From a virus: a DNA stretch of 24,671 bases. The stretch spans positions 1 through 24,671 of the IMG/VR virus record IMGVR_UViG_3300025759_000662, one strand, 5' to 3'. The position numbers were made by a program, and so were the translations under genes. This document shows, piece after piece, positions 12,845-21,161 of the stretch. The stretch's first letter is position 1. Each line of letters begins with the position of its first letter. The notes below the pieces were generated by a model that made no database searches, was not told the DNA's origin, and saw only the letters and a list, made by a program, of their open reading frames with translations.

Positions 12845-15001
12845 GTGGCAAAAGTTTTAGAAAAAGCCCCGTTTAAATTTAATCCAAATGGTATACCCCC
12901 GGAATTAAAAGAAGCTAAGCAATGGGTAGTTTGGTCTCTTTTCGAATCCGATAAGAACAAACCTACCAAGAACCCGTGTTATGTTACCAAAAATGGCACA
13001 GTCAAACAAGCACGTTGGGCAGAACCTGAGAATCAGTATTCCTTTGATCAAGCCTTAGAAATTTATGAAAGCAACCCGTCTGTTCATGGTCTTGGCTTCG
13101 TCCTTACAAAAGAAGATCCTTACGTTTTTATTGACATAGATAATGTAGGCCTTAATGATCCACGGTCTGCTTACGCTTCTATTGATAGCTGGTCAGAATT
13201 TAGTCAATCTGGCAAAGGCCTACATATCATGGTTAAGGGTAAGATCGACGGTGCGTTCATTAGCCAGTCCAGTGGCATTGAGATTTACTCTCATGGTCGC
13301 TTTATTGCTATGACGGGTACTATCACGGCCGATCTGTGTATGGAGATCACCGAGAGGCAAAATATTATTGAAGAGTTGTTGATCACCTATTCGGATGATG
13401 AGCAACCATCCAGTCTTAAAGAGGAGCGTAAAGCGTTCAGTCTGCCGGAAGTTGTTAATGAGGGTTCACGTGATGACACGATGTATCGTTATTGCTGCAA
13501 GCTGTTTAGCGATGGACTAACTTATCAAGAAGTTGTCTCCCGGGTTATCCGGATCAACAACGAACGCTTCGTCCCACCGCTTGATGAAGAAGTAGTTAAA
13601 GCCAAGGTGGAAGGCGCTAGTAAGTTTATGGAGAAAGTCGACCGTCAATTAAGGGCGGAGATTTTTTCTGCCCTTGAAGAGTCTTCTTATCGTGACCTTG
13701 CTTATAAGTACGTCTTTCTTCGGTCGACCAACCGGTTTATGAACATTGAGACCAAGACAGAAATGTCGATCCAGGCTTTTAACCAGTCGATGCCAAACAT
13801 ACCGGACGAAGGTATTGATGCCAAGGGCAAACCTAAGCTCGAGATGGTCCTGCCTTCTGAATTCATCAAGCGTCAAGAGGATTACAAGGTTCTTGATGGT
13901 GTGTTCTGGCGGCCTACTCCGTTTGGTAAAGAGATAGATCCAGAGTTCCTTTATATGCAAGAGCTCGGTACTAGCTATATTAATACTTGGCGGGGATTTG
14001 CTTTAACGCCTATCCGGGGTAACGTCAAACCGTGGTTAAGACAGTTGAGACGGCTAATTCCTGAGGCTAAGGATCGTAAGGTCTTTATCCAACGGATGGC
14101 GATAGACGTGCAGATGCCTCACGAGAAGGTGAATTGGCAGATCCTTTTGCACGGCGGCTATGGTGTTGGTAAGGACAGCATCATCAAACCGTTCCAAAGG
14201 ATATTCGGTTCCGCCTTTAAGTCTTTAGATGGATCCAGAATAGGCAGTGGCTTTGATGATGAACTGATCGGATCCAAGGTCTTACTGATCAATGAAGTGG
14301 ATAACGCTGGTCGTAAACCCGAAGAAAACTCGTGGATCAAGCGTAATGCTGCATCTGAAGGCGCATCCATGATCATGCTCAATAAAAAGATGGCCGGCAA
14401 AGTGCTACAGGCCAACGTGTCCTCTCTTTACCTTCTTAGTAATGAACCAGACTGTCTTAAGTTTACTACAGATGAACGCCGTTTCTATGTGATAGCCGGC
14501 TCGCACAAGCCCATGACACCTAAGGAAACGGATGATTACTATGGCAAATGGTTTGACAAAGGTGGTGCCAACGCTCTTTTCGACTTTTTGATGAGGGTGA
14601 ACATTACTATCAGTCCTGCTATGGTTCCGGAGCGGACAGAAGCCTTCTATAACATGATTGAAGACACCCAATCTGAGTGGGAGATTATCCTGAGTGACTA
14701 TTTATCCATGGGTAAAGGTCACTTTGCCTATGAACTTGTTTGTCCTATTCATGTCTCGGAGCATGAGCTTGTAGGGATTAGATATAAACCCTCTATTCAA
14801 ACCATCAAGAAATGGATGATGAAAAGGGGTTTTCATCAATATAAAGAACAGCCACAAGCTAAGATTGATGGAAAGATTGAGAAAAAGTCAAGGACGTGGT
14901 TAGCAAACAAAGCACTTTGTCCTGATTATCACACGCTGTCAGGAATAGACCTTTATCACAAGATTGACGAAATTGAGTCTAAGGGCTTTATAGACTTATA
15001 A
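12845..15001 (+). CDS. NrS-1-type primase-polymerase/helicase
   Basis: A 718-residue protein, the same length as the NrS-1 phage polymerase. Residues about 20-180 form an archaeo-eukaryotic primase (PrimPol) domain: FIDIDNV (Asp97, Asp99), SGKGLHIMV (122-130) and the late HGRFIAMTG. Residues about 400-600 form a superfamily 3-like helicase with Walker A GGYGVGKDS (about 436-444) and Walker B VLLINEVDN (about 478). Such proteins make primers de novo, extend them and unwind DNA. The start is GTG with AAGGAG 7-8 bases upstream. No separate DnaG-type primase or DnaB helicase is present in the window, so this is the likely initiator. A terminator follows 25 bases after the stop. Confidence 0.9.
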   Translation: MAKVLEKAPFKFNPNGIPPELKEAKQWVVWSLFESDKNKPTKNPCYVTKNGTVKQARWAEPENQYSFDQALEIYESNPSVHGLGFVLTKEDPYVFIDIDNVGLNDPRSAYASIDSWSEFSQSGKGLHIMVKGKIDGAFISQSSGIEIYSHGRFIAMTGTITADLCMEITERQNIIEELLITYSDDEQPSSLKEERKAFSLPEVVNEGSRDDTMYRYCCKLFSDGLTYQEVVSRVIRINNERFVPPLDEEVVKAKVEGASKFMEKVDRQLRAEIFSALEESSYRDLAYKYVFLRSTNRFMNIETKTEMSIQAFNQSMPNIPDEGIDAKGKPKLEMVLPSEFIKRQEDYKVLDGVFWRPTPFGKEIDPEFLYMQELGTSYINTWRGFALTPIRGNVKPWLRQLRRLIPEAKDRKVFIQRMAIDVQMPHEKVNWQILLHGGYGVGKDSIIKPFQRIFGSAFKSLDGSRIGSGFDDELIGSKVLLINEVDNAGRKPEENSWIKRNAASEGASMIMLNKKMAGKVLQANVSSLYLLSNEPDCLKFTTDERRFYVIAGSHKPMTPKETDDYYGKWFDKGGANALFDFLMRVNITISPAMVPERTEAFYNMIEDTQSEWEIILSDYLSMGKGHFAYELVCPIHVSEHELVGIRYKPSIQTIKKWMMKRGFHQYKEQPQAKIDGKIEKKSRTWLANKALCPDYHTLSGIDLYHKIDEIESKGFIDL

Positions 15002-15026
15002 ATTTCAACATTCTTTATACTTTTTT

Positions 15027-15048
15027 GGGCATATTAATGTCCTTTTTT
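15027..15048 (+). terminator. Rho-independent terminator after PrimPol gene
   Basis: GGGCAT (15027-15032), a 4-base loop ATTA and ATGTCC (15037-15042) form a 6-pair stem with one G-U pair, followed by six T's. Placed 25 bases after the PrimPol stop. Confidence 0.65.
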
Positions 15049-15084
15049 ATGCTTGTTTATATCAGATAAGCTTTTTTCTTCGTT

Positions 15085-15265
15085 TTGAGTACCTTTCTTA
15101 ATTTTGAGTACTTTTGAGTACTTGAGTACTTTTGAGTACAATTTAAAGAGAAAAGTACTCAAAAGTAAAAAATAAGTGAAAGTTGAGTACTGTTTTGAGT
15201 ATCACCTAAGTTTATGATTTTAATAGTTTATTATAAGTAAAGTACTCAAGTACTCAAGTACTCAA
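15085..15265. repeat. Array of ten TTGAGTAC repeats, candidate origin or operator cluster
   Basis: Exact copies on the + strand start at 15085, 15104, 15114, 15122, 15132 and 15183. Exact copies on the - strand (GTACTCAA) start at 15155, 15242, 15250 and 15258, the last three in perfect 8-bp tandem. A TTGAGTAT variant lies at 15195. The left cluster alternates 10- and 8-base spacing. The surrounding 600 bases are very AT-rich and non-coding, and lie directly after the replication initiator gene. This is the usual look of an iteron-type replication origin or a cooperative operator array. Confidence 0.7.
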
Positions 15266-15381
15266 TATTTTTTTATTTTATATAGAGAACACAAGTAAAC
15301 GTCTATTTTCTCTCTTTTTACCCCCCTTTTTTACGCCTTTTCGTGTGTTTTCCTCTATACCGCCCTTGGATGCAAAAAAAA

Positions 15382-15426
15382 TTGAGTATCTGAATACTGA
15401 ATTGAGTATTGATCAATTTTTGATCA
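15382..15426. repeat. Secondary repeat patch with TTGAGTAT and GATCA palindromes
   Basis: TTGAGTAT, a one-base variant of the main repeat, occurs at 15382 and 15402. AATACT (15393-15398) and AGTATT (15405-15410) form a small inverted repeat. It is followed by the palindromes TTGATCAA (15409-15416) and TGATCA (15421-15426). Together they look like an extension of the array about 115 bases upstream, perhaps a second-affinity binding patch. Confidence 0.45.
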
Positions 15427-15516
15427 GTTTTATTAAAAATCCCTGGATTCGAGGGGAGGTTAAACTTTAGTCAAATTTGGTATAAGATATTGGACCTCAA
15501 AAAATAATTAGAACAA

Positions 15517-15525
15517 AGTGTTTAC
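15517..15525 (+). promoter_or_regulatory. Orphan AGTGTTTAC element upstream of terminase genes
   Basis: AGTGTTTAC is identical to the -35/operator block of the leftward early promoters but points rightward, with no acceptable -10 at 17 bases (CGATTT). A TATACT lies 28 bases after TTTACA. It may be a regulator-binding site rather than a promoter, which would let the early regulator act on the late genes. Confidence 0.35.
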
Positions 15526-15624
15526 AATTTAAAGATAAGGGGGCGATTTTCCTCTATACTAATCCGGGTATTAAATTTTTGCTGAATTTAGTATATGATG
15601 AATAGTGTATAGAGGATTTTTGCT

Positions 15625-15921
15625 GTGGCCGATAATACCTTAGTTTTTGAAAGAACCCTTTTAAAGATGAAGAAGCTCGACAATGAGCTTCAAGCTGAAA
15701 ACGTCAGAGCCAGATTGAACCCTGGAGGTTACATTGAAAACCTTCAAAGCCTTATCGACGAATCGAAGAAGTGTGAAATAGAAGAGTTACCCAGATTAAA
15801 GTTTCAGGCTGACATCTATCTTGCCATGTTGCGTAAATGCTTACCGGATCTTAAAGCTGTTGAACTGAGCACAAGAGGTGCTTTGTCTATCCGCATTGCT
15901 AAGGACGAAGAAAATCTTTAG
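15625..15921 (+). CDS. Putative terminase small subunit
   Basis: A 98-residue, strongly helical charged protein (e.g. FERTLLKMKKLDNELQAENVRARL; LPRLKFQADIYLAMLRKCLPDL). No domain is recognised with certainty. It is the first gene of the packaging block and overlaps the large terminase by 44 bases, the classic position of the DNA-recognition small subunit. The start is GTG with AGAGGA 8 bases upstream. The iteron-rich region before it could also contain the packaging site. Assignment is mainly by position. Confidence 0.55.
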   Translation: MADNTLVFERTLLKMKKLDNELQAENVRARLNPGGYIENLQSLIDESKKCEIEELPRLKFQADIYLAMLRKCLPDLKAVELSTRGALSIRIAKDEENL

Positions 15922-17170
15922 TCGAACAGAAAGGCAAAAGGAAGCAACCAAGGTCCTGTCTTCTAGTGACGAAGCAGGATTATTCGGTGGATCAAGATCA
16001 GGTAAGACCTTCATCATTATTCGCTCGATAGTTTTGAGAGCATGTAAAACGCGTTCTAGGCACCTCATAACTAGGTTCAGGTTTAACCATGTGAAAACCT
16101 CTATCTGGTACGATACGTTCCCTAAAGTCATGTCTATGTGCTTCCCTGAGCTGGAGGTCGCATACAACAAGTCAGATTGGTTTGTCCAATTCCCAAATGG
16201 ATCTGAAATCTGGTTTGGAGGGATTGATGATAAGGAACGTGTTGAAAAGATTCTTGGTAACGAATACAGTACTATTTATATCAACGAGACAAGTCAAGTT
16301 GGCTATGAAGCAGTATTGATGCTGCAAACCCGACTTGCAGAAAACAGTGGATTAGACCTTCGCTTCTGGTATGACTTTAATCCCCCAACCAAAAAGCATT
16401 GGACCTACATTTACTTTGTAGAAAAGAAAGACCCTGTAACCTTAAAACCTCTTGGTCATGATGTACCTTATTTGGTAATGAACCCAAGCGATAACGTCGT
16501 CAACTTGCCGCCTACTTATCTAAGCCGCTTAGAAAGGTTACCTCAAAAGCAAAGAGATAGATTCCTTTTTGGTAAATTCACACTGGACGTTGATGGAGCG
16601 CTATGGGATTATGAATCCATTATGGCAGCACAGACCAGAGAGCCAAAAGGGGAAAAGATTAGAACTGTAATCGCCATTGATCCAGCGGTTACCAACAATG
16701 AAAACTCAGATGAGACAGGCATAATTGCCGCGTCAGCTTATAATGATAACGGGTTTGTAGTTGAAGGGGATTATACCTGTAAGTCGTCAACACAAACTTG
16801 GGCCATTAGATCAATCAATGCTTATGAAAAACACGAAGCAGATGCCATGGTTGTTGAGACTAACCAAGGTGGCGATCTGGTTGAAAACGTCTTACGCCTT
16901 AATGGATTCGAGGGAAGGATAATAAAGGTTCATGCTAAAAAAGGAAAAGCCCTAAGAGCCGAACCGGTATTAGCCCTATATGAACAAGGCAGGGTTACCC
17001 ATAATGAAGATCTACAAGACCTAGAGTCTGAGATGATGGAATGGGTGCCGTTTAATACTAAAGACTCACCGAACAGAATTGATGCCATGGTTTATGCCAT
17101 AACAGAACTTAGCAATGATAACCAGAGTCTATCTGATCTTTTGAAACTATCAATGAGCGAACAGCTATGA
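15878..17170 (+). CDS. Terminase large subunit
   Basis: Up to 430 residues. Packaging ATPase: Walker A GGSRSGKT (residues 37-44) and Walker B TIYINE (132-137, Glu catalytic). The C-terminal RNase H-like nuclease has TVIAIDPAVTN (about residue 262), VVETNQGGD and the late NRIDAMVYA. It translocates DNA into the prohead and cuts it. The start is unclear: GTG at 15878 and TTG at 15896 lack good ribosome-binding sites, while AAGGA (15901-15905) lies 8 bases before an ATC codon at 15914. The protein family usually begins close to the RTERQKEA segment, so a short N-terminus is likely. The stop overlaps the portal start as ATGA. Confidence 0.92.
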   Translation: MLCLSALLRTKKIFSRTERQKEATKVLSSSDEAGLFGGSRSGKTFIIIRSIVLRACKTRSRHLITRFRFNHVKTSIWYDTFPKVMSMCFPELEVAYNKSDWFVQFPNGSEIWFGGIDDKERVEKILGNEYSTIYINETSQVGYEAVLMLQTRLAENSGLDLRFWYDFNPPTKKHWTYIYFVEKKDPVTLKPLGHDVPYLVMNPSDNVVNLPPTYLSRLERLPQKQRDRFLFGKFTLDVDGALWDYESIMAAQTREPKGEKIRTVIAIDPAVTNNENSDETGIIAASAYNDNGFVVEGDYTCKSSTQTWAIRSINAYEKHEADAMVVETNQGGDLVENVLRLNGFEGRIIKVHAKKGKALRAEPVLALYEQGRVTHNEDLQDLESEMMEWVPFNTKDSPNRIDAMVYAITELSNDNQSLSDLLKLSMSEQL

Positions 17171-18522
17171 AAATGCCATGGGCCAAAAAACCATTAGAGC
17201 CACAATTCACCATCAAGAACGAATCAGGTGAAGATGTTGTCTTTAAGCTTAACGACACTTCCTTGCGATCACAAATCGCTGGAGCCATATCAGGCGGTTA
17301 CGACTGGGCGGATACGCTCCATAACGTCTACACCGACTATGGTTATCCTGAAACGGTAACATTCTCAAACTGCTGGAATATGTATCGGCGTTTTGGTATT
17401 GCTAAAAATATCGTCGAACTGCCTGTTGATACAGGCTGGATGACCAGGCCAGAAATCGAAGGACTTAATGATGAATTCGAGCGCATGGCCGATCGCACAA
17501 AATTCTGGCTTCGTGTCAAGGCACTTGATACTCGCCAACGGGTAGGACGCTATGCTGGCATGTTCATGCGTGTCCGCGATGGTCAATCGCCTGATAAGCC
17601 TATTGAGACAAAGGGTAGCGGCGAAGGATTCCTTGTCGCCATGACCCCGTTATATGAGGGTCAGCTAAAGGTCTTGACGACCGAAACAAATCCGGCCAGT
17701 GAAAACTATGGCTTGCCGACCATGTATCAGTTCATCGGCAACGGTCCTGGTGGACGTAGTGAATACGGCTCTGGAGTTTTTAGCATTCACCCGAGTCGTA
17801 TTGTGATCGCAGCAGAAGGAGCCGACAACGGCGGCATTTACGGCATACCCGCACTTGAAGCCGCATACAACTCGCTGATGGACTTGCGTAAGATCATTGG
17901 TGCAGGCGGTGAAGGCTTTTATAAAAACGCCGCCCAATCGGTTATCTTCCAGCTTGAAGATGCTGCAAGCGCAAAGCAAAACGCCACCCTTTTAGAGAAA
18001 TTCAACGACAACTACGACGCATTTTCTAAGAACAGAATGCGCCGGGGATTGTGGACTCCGGGACTTCGACCGACTGTGCTGGAAAGTTCATTAGCCAACC
18101 CAAAGGACTTTTTCGCCTCGGCGCTTAATGACGTTGCAGCAGCGGCACAAATTCCTGCAACCATTTTGATCGGGCAGCAAACAGGCAGATTGGCATCCAG
18201 CGAAGATAGCAGGCACTTCCTGGCGATGGTTAATAGTCGTAGGGAAAACTTTCAGTCTGACCTGATTGGTGCGCTAATCGACTGGTTGATGCAATATGGC
18301 GTCATTCGTGCTTCAGATTATGAGATCATGTGGGACGATCTGCTGGCGCTGTCAGATAGCGAAAAGCTGGATGCCGCTCAAAAAATGGCGGAGATTAACC
18401 AAAAGCAATTCCTATCTGGCGGCGGTGCACCATTCACTGGCGAAGAAATTCGTGAGATGGCAGGTTACGAGCTGGAAGACTTTGAGATGGGCAGTGAGGA
18501 GCTGCCAGAAGATGAAATCTGA
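17167..18522 (+). CDS. Portal protein (DUF1073 type)
   Basis: A 451-residue protein starting by ATGA overlap with the terminase. The NCWNMYRRFGIAKNIVELPVDTGWMTRPEI segment and the later AAQIPATILIGQQTGRLASSEDSRHF segment are typical of DUF1073 phage portal proteins, which form the dodecameric DNA channel at one capsid vertex. The C-terminus is acidic (DFEMGSEELPEDEI). Database entries of this family are sometimes labelled after the anti-CBASS Acb1 nuclease; no Acb1-like HxT pair was seen here, so portal is the better call. It overlaps the MuF gene by 11 bases. Confidence 0.85.
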   Translation: MKMPWAKKPLEPQFTIKNESGEDVVFKLNDTSLRSQIAGAISGGYDWADTLHNVYTDYGYPETVTFSNCWNMYRRFGIAKNIVELPVDTGWMTRPEIEGLNDEFERMADRTKFWLRVKALDTRQRVGRYAGMFMRVRDGQSPDKPIETKGSGEGFLVAMTPLYEGQLKVLTTETNPASENYGLPTMYQFIGNGPGGRSEYGSGVFSIHPSRIVIAAEGADNGGIYGIPALEAAYNSLMDLRKIIGAGGEGFYKNAAQSVIFQLEDAASAKQNATLLEKFNDNYDAFSKNRMRRGLWTPGLRPTVLESSLANPKDFFASALNDVAAAAQIPATILIGQQTGRLASSEDSRHFLAMVNSRRENFQSDLIGALIDWLMQYGVIRASDYEIMWDDLLALSDSEKLDAAQKMAEINQKQFLSGGGAPFTGEEIREMAGYELEDFEMGSEELPEDEI

Positions 18523-19405
18523 TGTAGATCCCACCGGACAACGCCGCAATCGACGTAAAACAACCAAGCGATTTGCAAAACGGCTTGCTGCAGCTAAGTC
18601 AAAGGTCTTGACGCGGTTTGAGGCAATCCAATACACCACCAAAAGCGAGACGCCAATTCAAAATAAAGAGGGAGTGGTGTTTAAGTATGACATCACCCCG
18701 GAACAGCTAGATCAACTGCGAAAAGACATAGAGCGCACGCTTAACCAGGAGTTGCTGGAGTCGACCGATTTAACGATGCCACCAGATTGGTGGTATAAGG
18801 TCGACCTTGAACAGCCGTACCGTGAAGGCACTATTGAAGAGACCAACCGGTTTAACCGACTGGTAGAGGTAGCAATTGCATTAGGCATTTTAGCTAAGTT
18901 CAGAATGCCGCCACAGAAAGTGCCGGTTGAGGTGGCGTTAAGTTCCAGGGCTTACATAGCCGGCAAGGCCGCACAATACACGCAGAGTTTTAGCAATGTC
19001 GCAGGACTTAGCAGCACAACTTCAACTCAGGTTTTCAGGGTGATCAGTTCAGGCATTAAGGCAGGATTGCCGCGTGGTGAGATCAAGACGCAAATCCGTG
19101 AGCGATTCAACGTCTCGGAGTCGGCTGCAAAGCGGATTGCAGAGACTGAAATCAACCGTGCTTATAACGATGCCAAAATGGATTCTGTGACTGAAAATGC
19201 TGATCGTACAGGACTACAAGCAGGTGTGATTCATATATCGGCGCTTCTTCCGACTACCAGAACAGGACACGCTGACCGTCATGGCAACGCCTATACAGTG
19301 TCAGATCAAACAGCGTGGTGGAATGAAAACTCAAACAGAATCAACTGTCATTGCAGTGTAGAAAGTGTTTTGATTGACGAAAACGGCCTAATTGTTGATG
19401 AATAA
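18512..19405 (+). CDS. MuF-like head morphogenesis protein
   Basis: A 297-residue protein. The N-terminus is very basic (RRNRRKTTKRFAKRLAAAKSK). The C-terminal third carries the phage Mu F-like fold: RIAETEINRAYNDAKMDS, then GHADRHGNAYTVSDQTAWWN and the closing NRINCHCSVESVLID. These minor capsid proteins sit near the portal. ATG at 18512 is chosen because GAGGAG lies 10 bases upstream; the frame is open back to 18296 but that part would overlap the portal gene in full and has no such site. It ends the first late block; a 118-base gap follows. Confidence 0.82.
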   Translation: MKSDVDPTGQRRNRRKTTKRFAKRLAAAKSKVLTRFEAIQYTTKSETPIQNKEGVVFKYDITPEQLDQLRKDIERTLNQELLESTDLTMPPDWWYKVDLEQPYREGTIEETNRFNRLVEVAIALGILAKFRMPPQKVPVEVALSSRAYIAGKAAQYTQSFSNVAGLSSTTSTQVFRVISSGIKAGLPRGEIKTQIRERFNVSESAAKRIAETEINRAYNDAKMDSVTENADRTGLQAGVIHISALLPTTRTGHADRHGNAYTVSDQTAWWNENSNRINCHCSVESVLIDENGLIVDE

Positions 19406-19468
19406 GTCTAAAACCTAACAAAAAAAGTAAGATCTAGTTTTAAAAGTAGATCAAAATGTGATCGTTTG

Positions 19469-19480
19469 TGGTATTATAAT
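19469..19480 (+). promoter_or_regulatory. Extended -10 promoter candidate before protease gene
   Basis: TGG directly precedes TATTAT (19472-19477), an extended -10, and a perfect TATAAT overlaps at 19475-19480. No good -35 is present. It lies in the only sizeable gap (19406-19523) of the head block, which also holds three GATC-centred words. It could add expression of the protease/scaffold and capsid genes. Confidence 0.45.
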
Positions 19481-19523
19481 CGAAACATGCTTTTATACCG
19501 GTTAAAATGGTGCATTAGGTTTT

Positions 19524-21149
19524 ATGAATAAAAAACTAATGATTCAGTGTTCTACAGCGATAAACAAATCGCATGTTAGACGAGAATTACGCAACGGCAT
19601 AGAGCATATCATCGTCTCAAGCGCTACACTCCCAGATGACGTTGTTATGAACGGCGGTTTATATCCAGCAGACGAGATTGCTAACAGTTTCCCATCCCTC
19701 GAAAGAACCTTAGCCCCCATAGAGCACCCCGTCGATTCGGCGGGGAATTTTTTGTCTGCATCCGATCCTGATGCAATCCATAATTTTTATGCTGGGGCAT
19801 ACAATGAAAACGTCGAGCGGAAAAACGGTCGTGTAACACTGGACAAGGTAATCAATGTCCAGGAGGCGCTTAAAAGCGAACGTGGTAAACGCCTGTTAGA
19901 TCGAATCAACGAGTTGGAAACATCTTCTAACCCTCGGCCAATCCATACTTCAACTGGCGTTTTTCTGGAAGTGGAAGAACTAAAAGAAGTGGCGGTTAAT
20001 GCAGCAGGTAAAACATACCGCTGGATTGCCCGCAATATGGTATTTGACCATGATGCTATTCTGCTAGACAGCATTGGTGCTGCTACGCCAGAACAGGGTG
20101 TGGGCATGGCGGTTAATTCGAAGGGTGAAAAAGTACAGGTAGAGCGGATTGTGATTAACGCAAGCAACCCGTCAAAGCGTCTACCATTAGCATCATCTGA
20201 TCGCCGATGGGATAGCGCACAAGCAATCCCTCGGCTGCGTGAGCACGTCGGTGCAGAAGATGCGCCAAATGCAGCCTATGCTAAATTCTTCCTTTGGTAC
20301 GATGCCGATAACGCTGAAAACTTTGGCGCTTACAAGCTGCCATTTGTTGACATCATCGATGGAAGACCACACGCAATCCCGTCTGCGCTTCGCAATGCAT
20401 CAGCCAGGCTATCGCAAACAGAGGGACCTAGTGAGTCAGAACGCACTAGCATCCAGTCTGTGATTGATAACTATTTAGAGCGCGTGACAACAAACGCATC
20501 ATTTTCAGAAATACTTCAAGCAATCGAAACTACCCTAGAAAGCACAGCAATCGAGGCGGAAGAAATTCTTGAGGTTTTTGATGATAAGGTCATTTTTAGA
20601 AATGACGACAAAATCTTTGCAGTGTCATACTCGATGTCCGAGAATGGCGTTGCAGCGATAAGTGGCATACCGGTTGTAGTCGACCGGAATGTTACATACA
20701 CCCCCAAAACCAATACGAAAGGTGAAGAAATGAAAGAGATGATTATCAACGCACTCAAGGAGGCCGGTGTACCTGTAGCAGACAATATGTCTGACGCTGA
20801 CATCCTCTCCGCGTATAGTCAGCTTTTCACCAGCAACGGCGACAACCAAGGCGCAGACAGCGAAGGCAAACTAGCCGCAGTTGTCGCAAACGCGCTGGCC
20901 CCTGTCGTAACAGAGCTGGAAGAGCTGAAGACTGCTATCAATTCAGGCAAACAGGCAGAAGTTGATCGCCTTGCCGAAATCGTTGGCAACTCCGATAAAT
21001 ACCCAGGCATTGACGCAGAAACTGCCAAGTCTCTGCCGGTCGAAAAGCTGAAAGACCTTGCGGCTAATTGCGGCAGTTCGTTCGGTGTGCCTATTACTGT
21101 CAACCTCGGTGCCGATAAAGAACTGGCTCCTGTTGACATGCCCGAATAA
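19524..21149 (+). CDS. DUF2213-type prohead protease fused to scaffold-like domain
   Basis: A 541-residue protein. Residues 1-210 resemble DUF2213 prohead proteases (SSATLPDDVVMNGGLYPADEI; LAPIEHPVDSAGN; IHTSTGVFLE). Residues about 220-300 (RRWDSAQAIPRLREH...; FLWYDADNAENFGAYKLPFVDIIDGRPHAIPSAL) match a module often attached to phage proteases. From about residue 390 the protein is acidic and helical with low complexity, as expected of a scaffold. An internal ATG at 20730 (MKEMIINALKEAG) could give a separate scaffold product. The ribosome-binding site is weak (AGGT). It lies upstream of decoration and major capsid genes, as in many siphoviruses. Confidence 0.75.
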   Translation: MNKKLMIQCSTAINKSHVRRELRNGIEHIIVSSATLPDDVVMNGGLYPADEIANSFPSLERTLAPIEHPVDSAGNFLSASDPDAIHNFYAGAYNENVERKNGRVTLDKVINVQEALKSERGKRLLDRINELETSSNPRPIHTSTGVFLEVEELKEVAVNAAGKTYRWIARNMVFDHDAILLDSIGAATPEQGVGMAVNSKGEKVQVERIVINASNPSKRLPLASSDRRWDSAQAIPRLREHVGAEDAPNAAYAKFFLWYDADNAENFGAYKLPFVDIIDGRPHAIPSALRNASARLSQTEGPSESERTSIQSVIDNYLERVTTNASFSEILQAIETTLESTAIEAEEILEVFDDKVIFRNDDKIFAVSYSMSENGVAAISGIPVVVDRNVTYTPKTNTKGEEMKEMIINALKEAGVPVADNMSDADILSAYSQLFTSNGDNQGADSEGKLAAVVANALAPVVTELEELKTAINSGKQAEVDRLAEIVGNSDKYPGIDAETAKSLPVEKLKDLAANCGSSFGVPITVNLGADKELAPVDMPE

Positions 21150-21161
21150 GGAGACTGAGAA

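Larger units (their letters stand above)
15352..15615. repeat. Three copies of CCTCTATAC, two forming an inverted pair at the terminase start
   Basis: CCTCTATAC occurs on the + strand at 15352-15360 and 15551-15559, and on the - strand (GTATAGAGG) at 15607-15615. The last copy includes AGAGGA, the ribosome-binding site of the gene starting at 15625. In mRNA starting upstream of 15551, the second and third copies could pair and hide that site. The copies could instead be binding sites for a late regulator. Confidence 0.45.
15002..15624. other. Non-coding region between replication initiator and packaging genes
   Basis: A 623-base gap with no ORF supported by a ribosome-binding site. It holds, in order: the PrimPol terminator, the TTGAGTAC array, a secondary repeat patch, CCTCTATAC copies, an orphan AGTGTTTAC element and the GTG start region of the small terminase gene. 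A TTAAAT/TATGAT pair with a 17-base spacer (about 15571-15599) is the best, still weak, promoter candidate for the late genes. The region is a likely replication origin and may also hold the packaging site. Confidence 0.55.

Noticed and set aside
15085-15265. CRISPR array
   Set aside because: Repeats are only 8 bases, lie in both orientations and have no spacers of constant length; no cas genes are near.
15291-15303. Fifth leftward promoter at GTAAACGTC
   Set aside because: The TTTACT box is present on the minus strand, but the -10 at 17 bases is ATAAAA and no leftward gene follows.
15517-15549. Rightward promoter from AGTGTTTAC
   Set aside because: At 17 bases the -10 would be CGATTT, and the TATACT further on is 28 bases away. 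Kept only as a possible regulator site.
17167-18522. Anti-CBASS Acb1 nuclease
   Set aside because: The label follows some database entries of the DUF1073 portal family; position after the large terminase and the portal-like segments favour portal, and no phosphodiesterase HxT pair was seen.
20516-21139. Leftward open frames of 95-138 codons opposite the protease/scaffold and decoration genes
   Set aside because: They are antisense to well-supported genes, have no ribosome-binding sites and show low-complexity Ser/Ala-rich translations.
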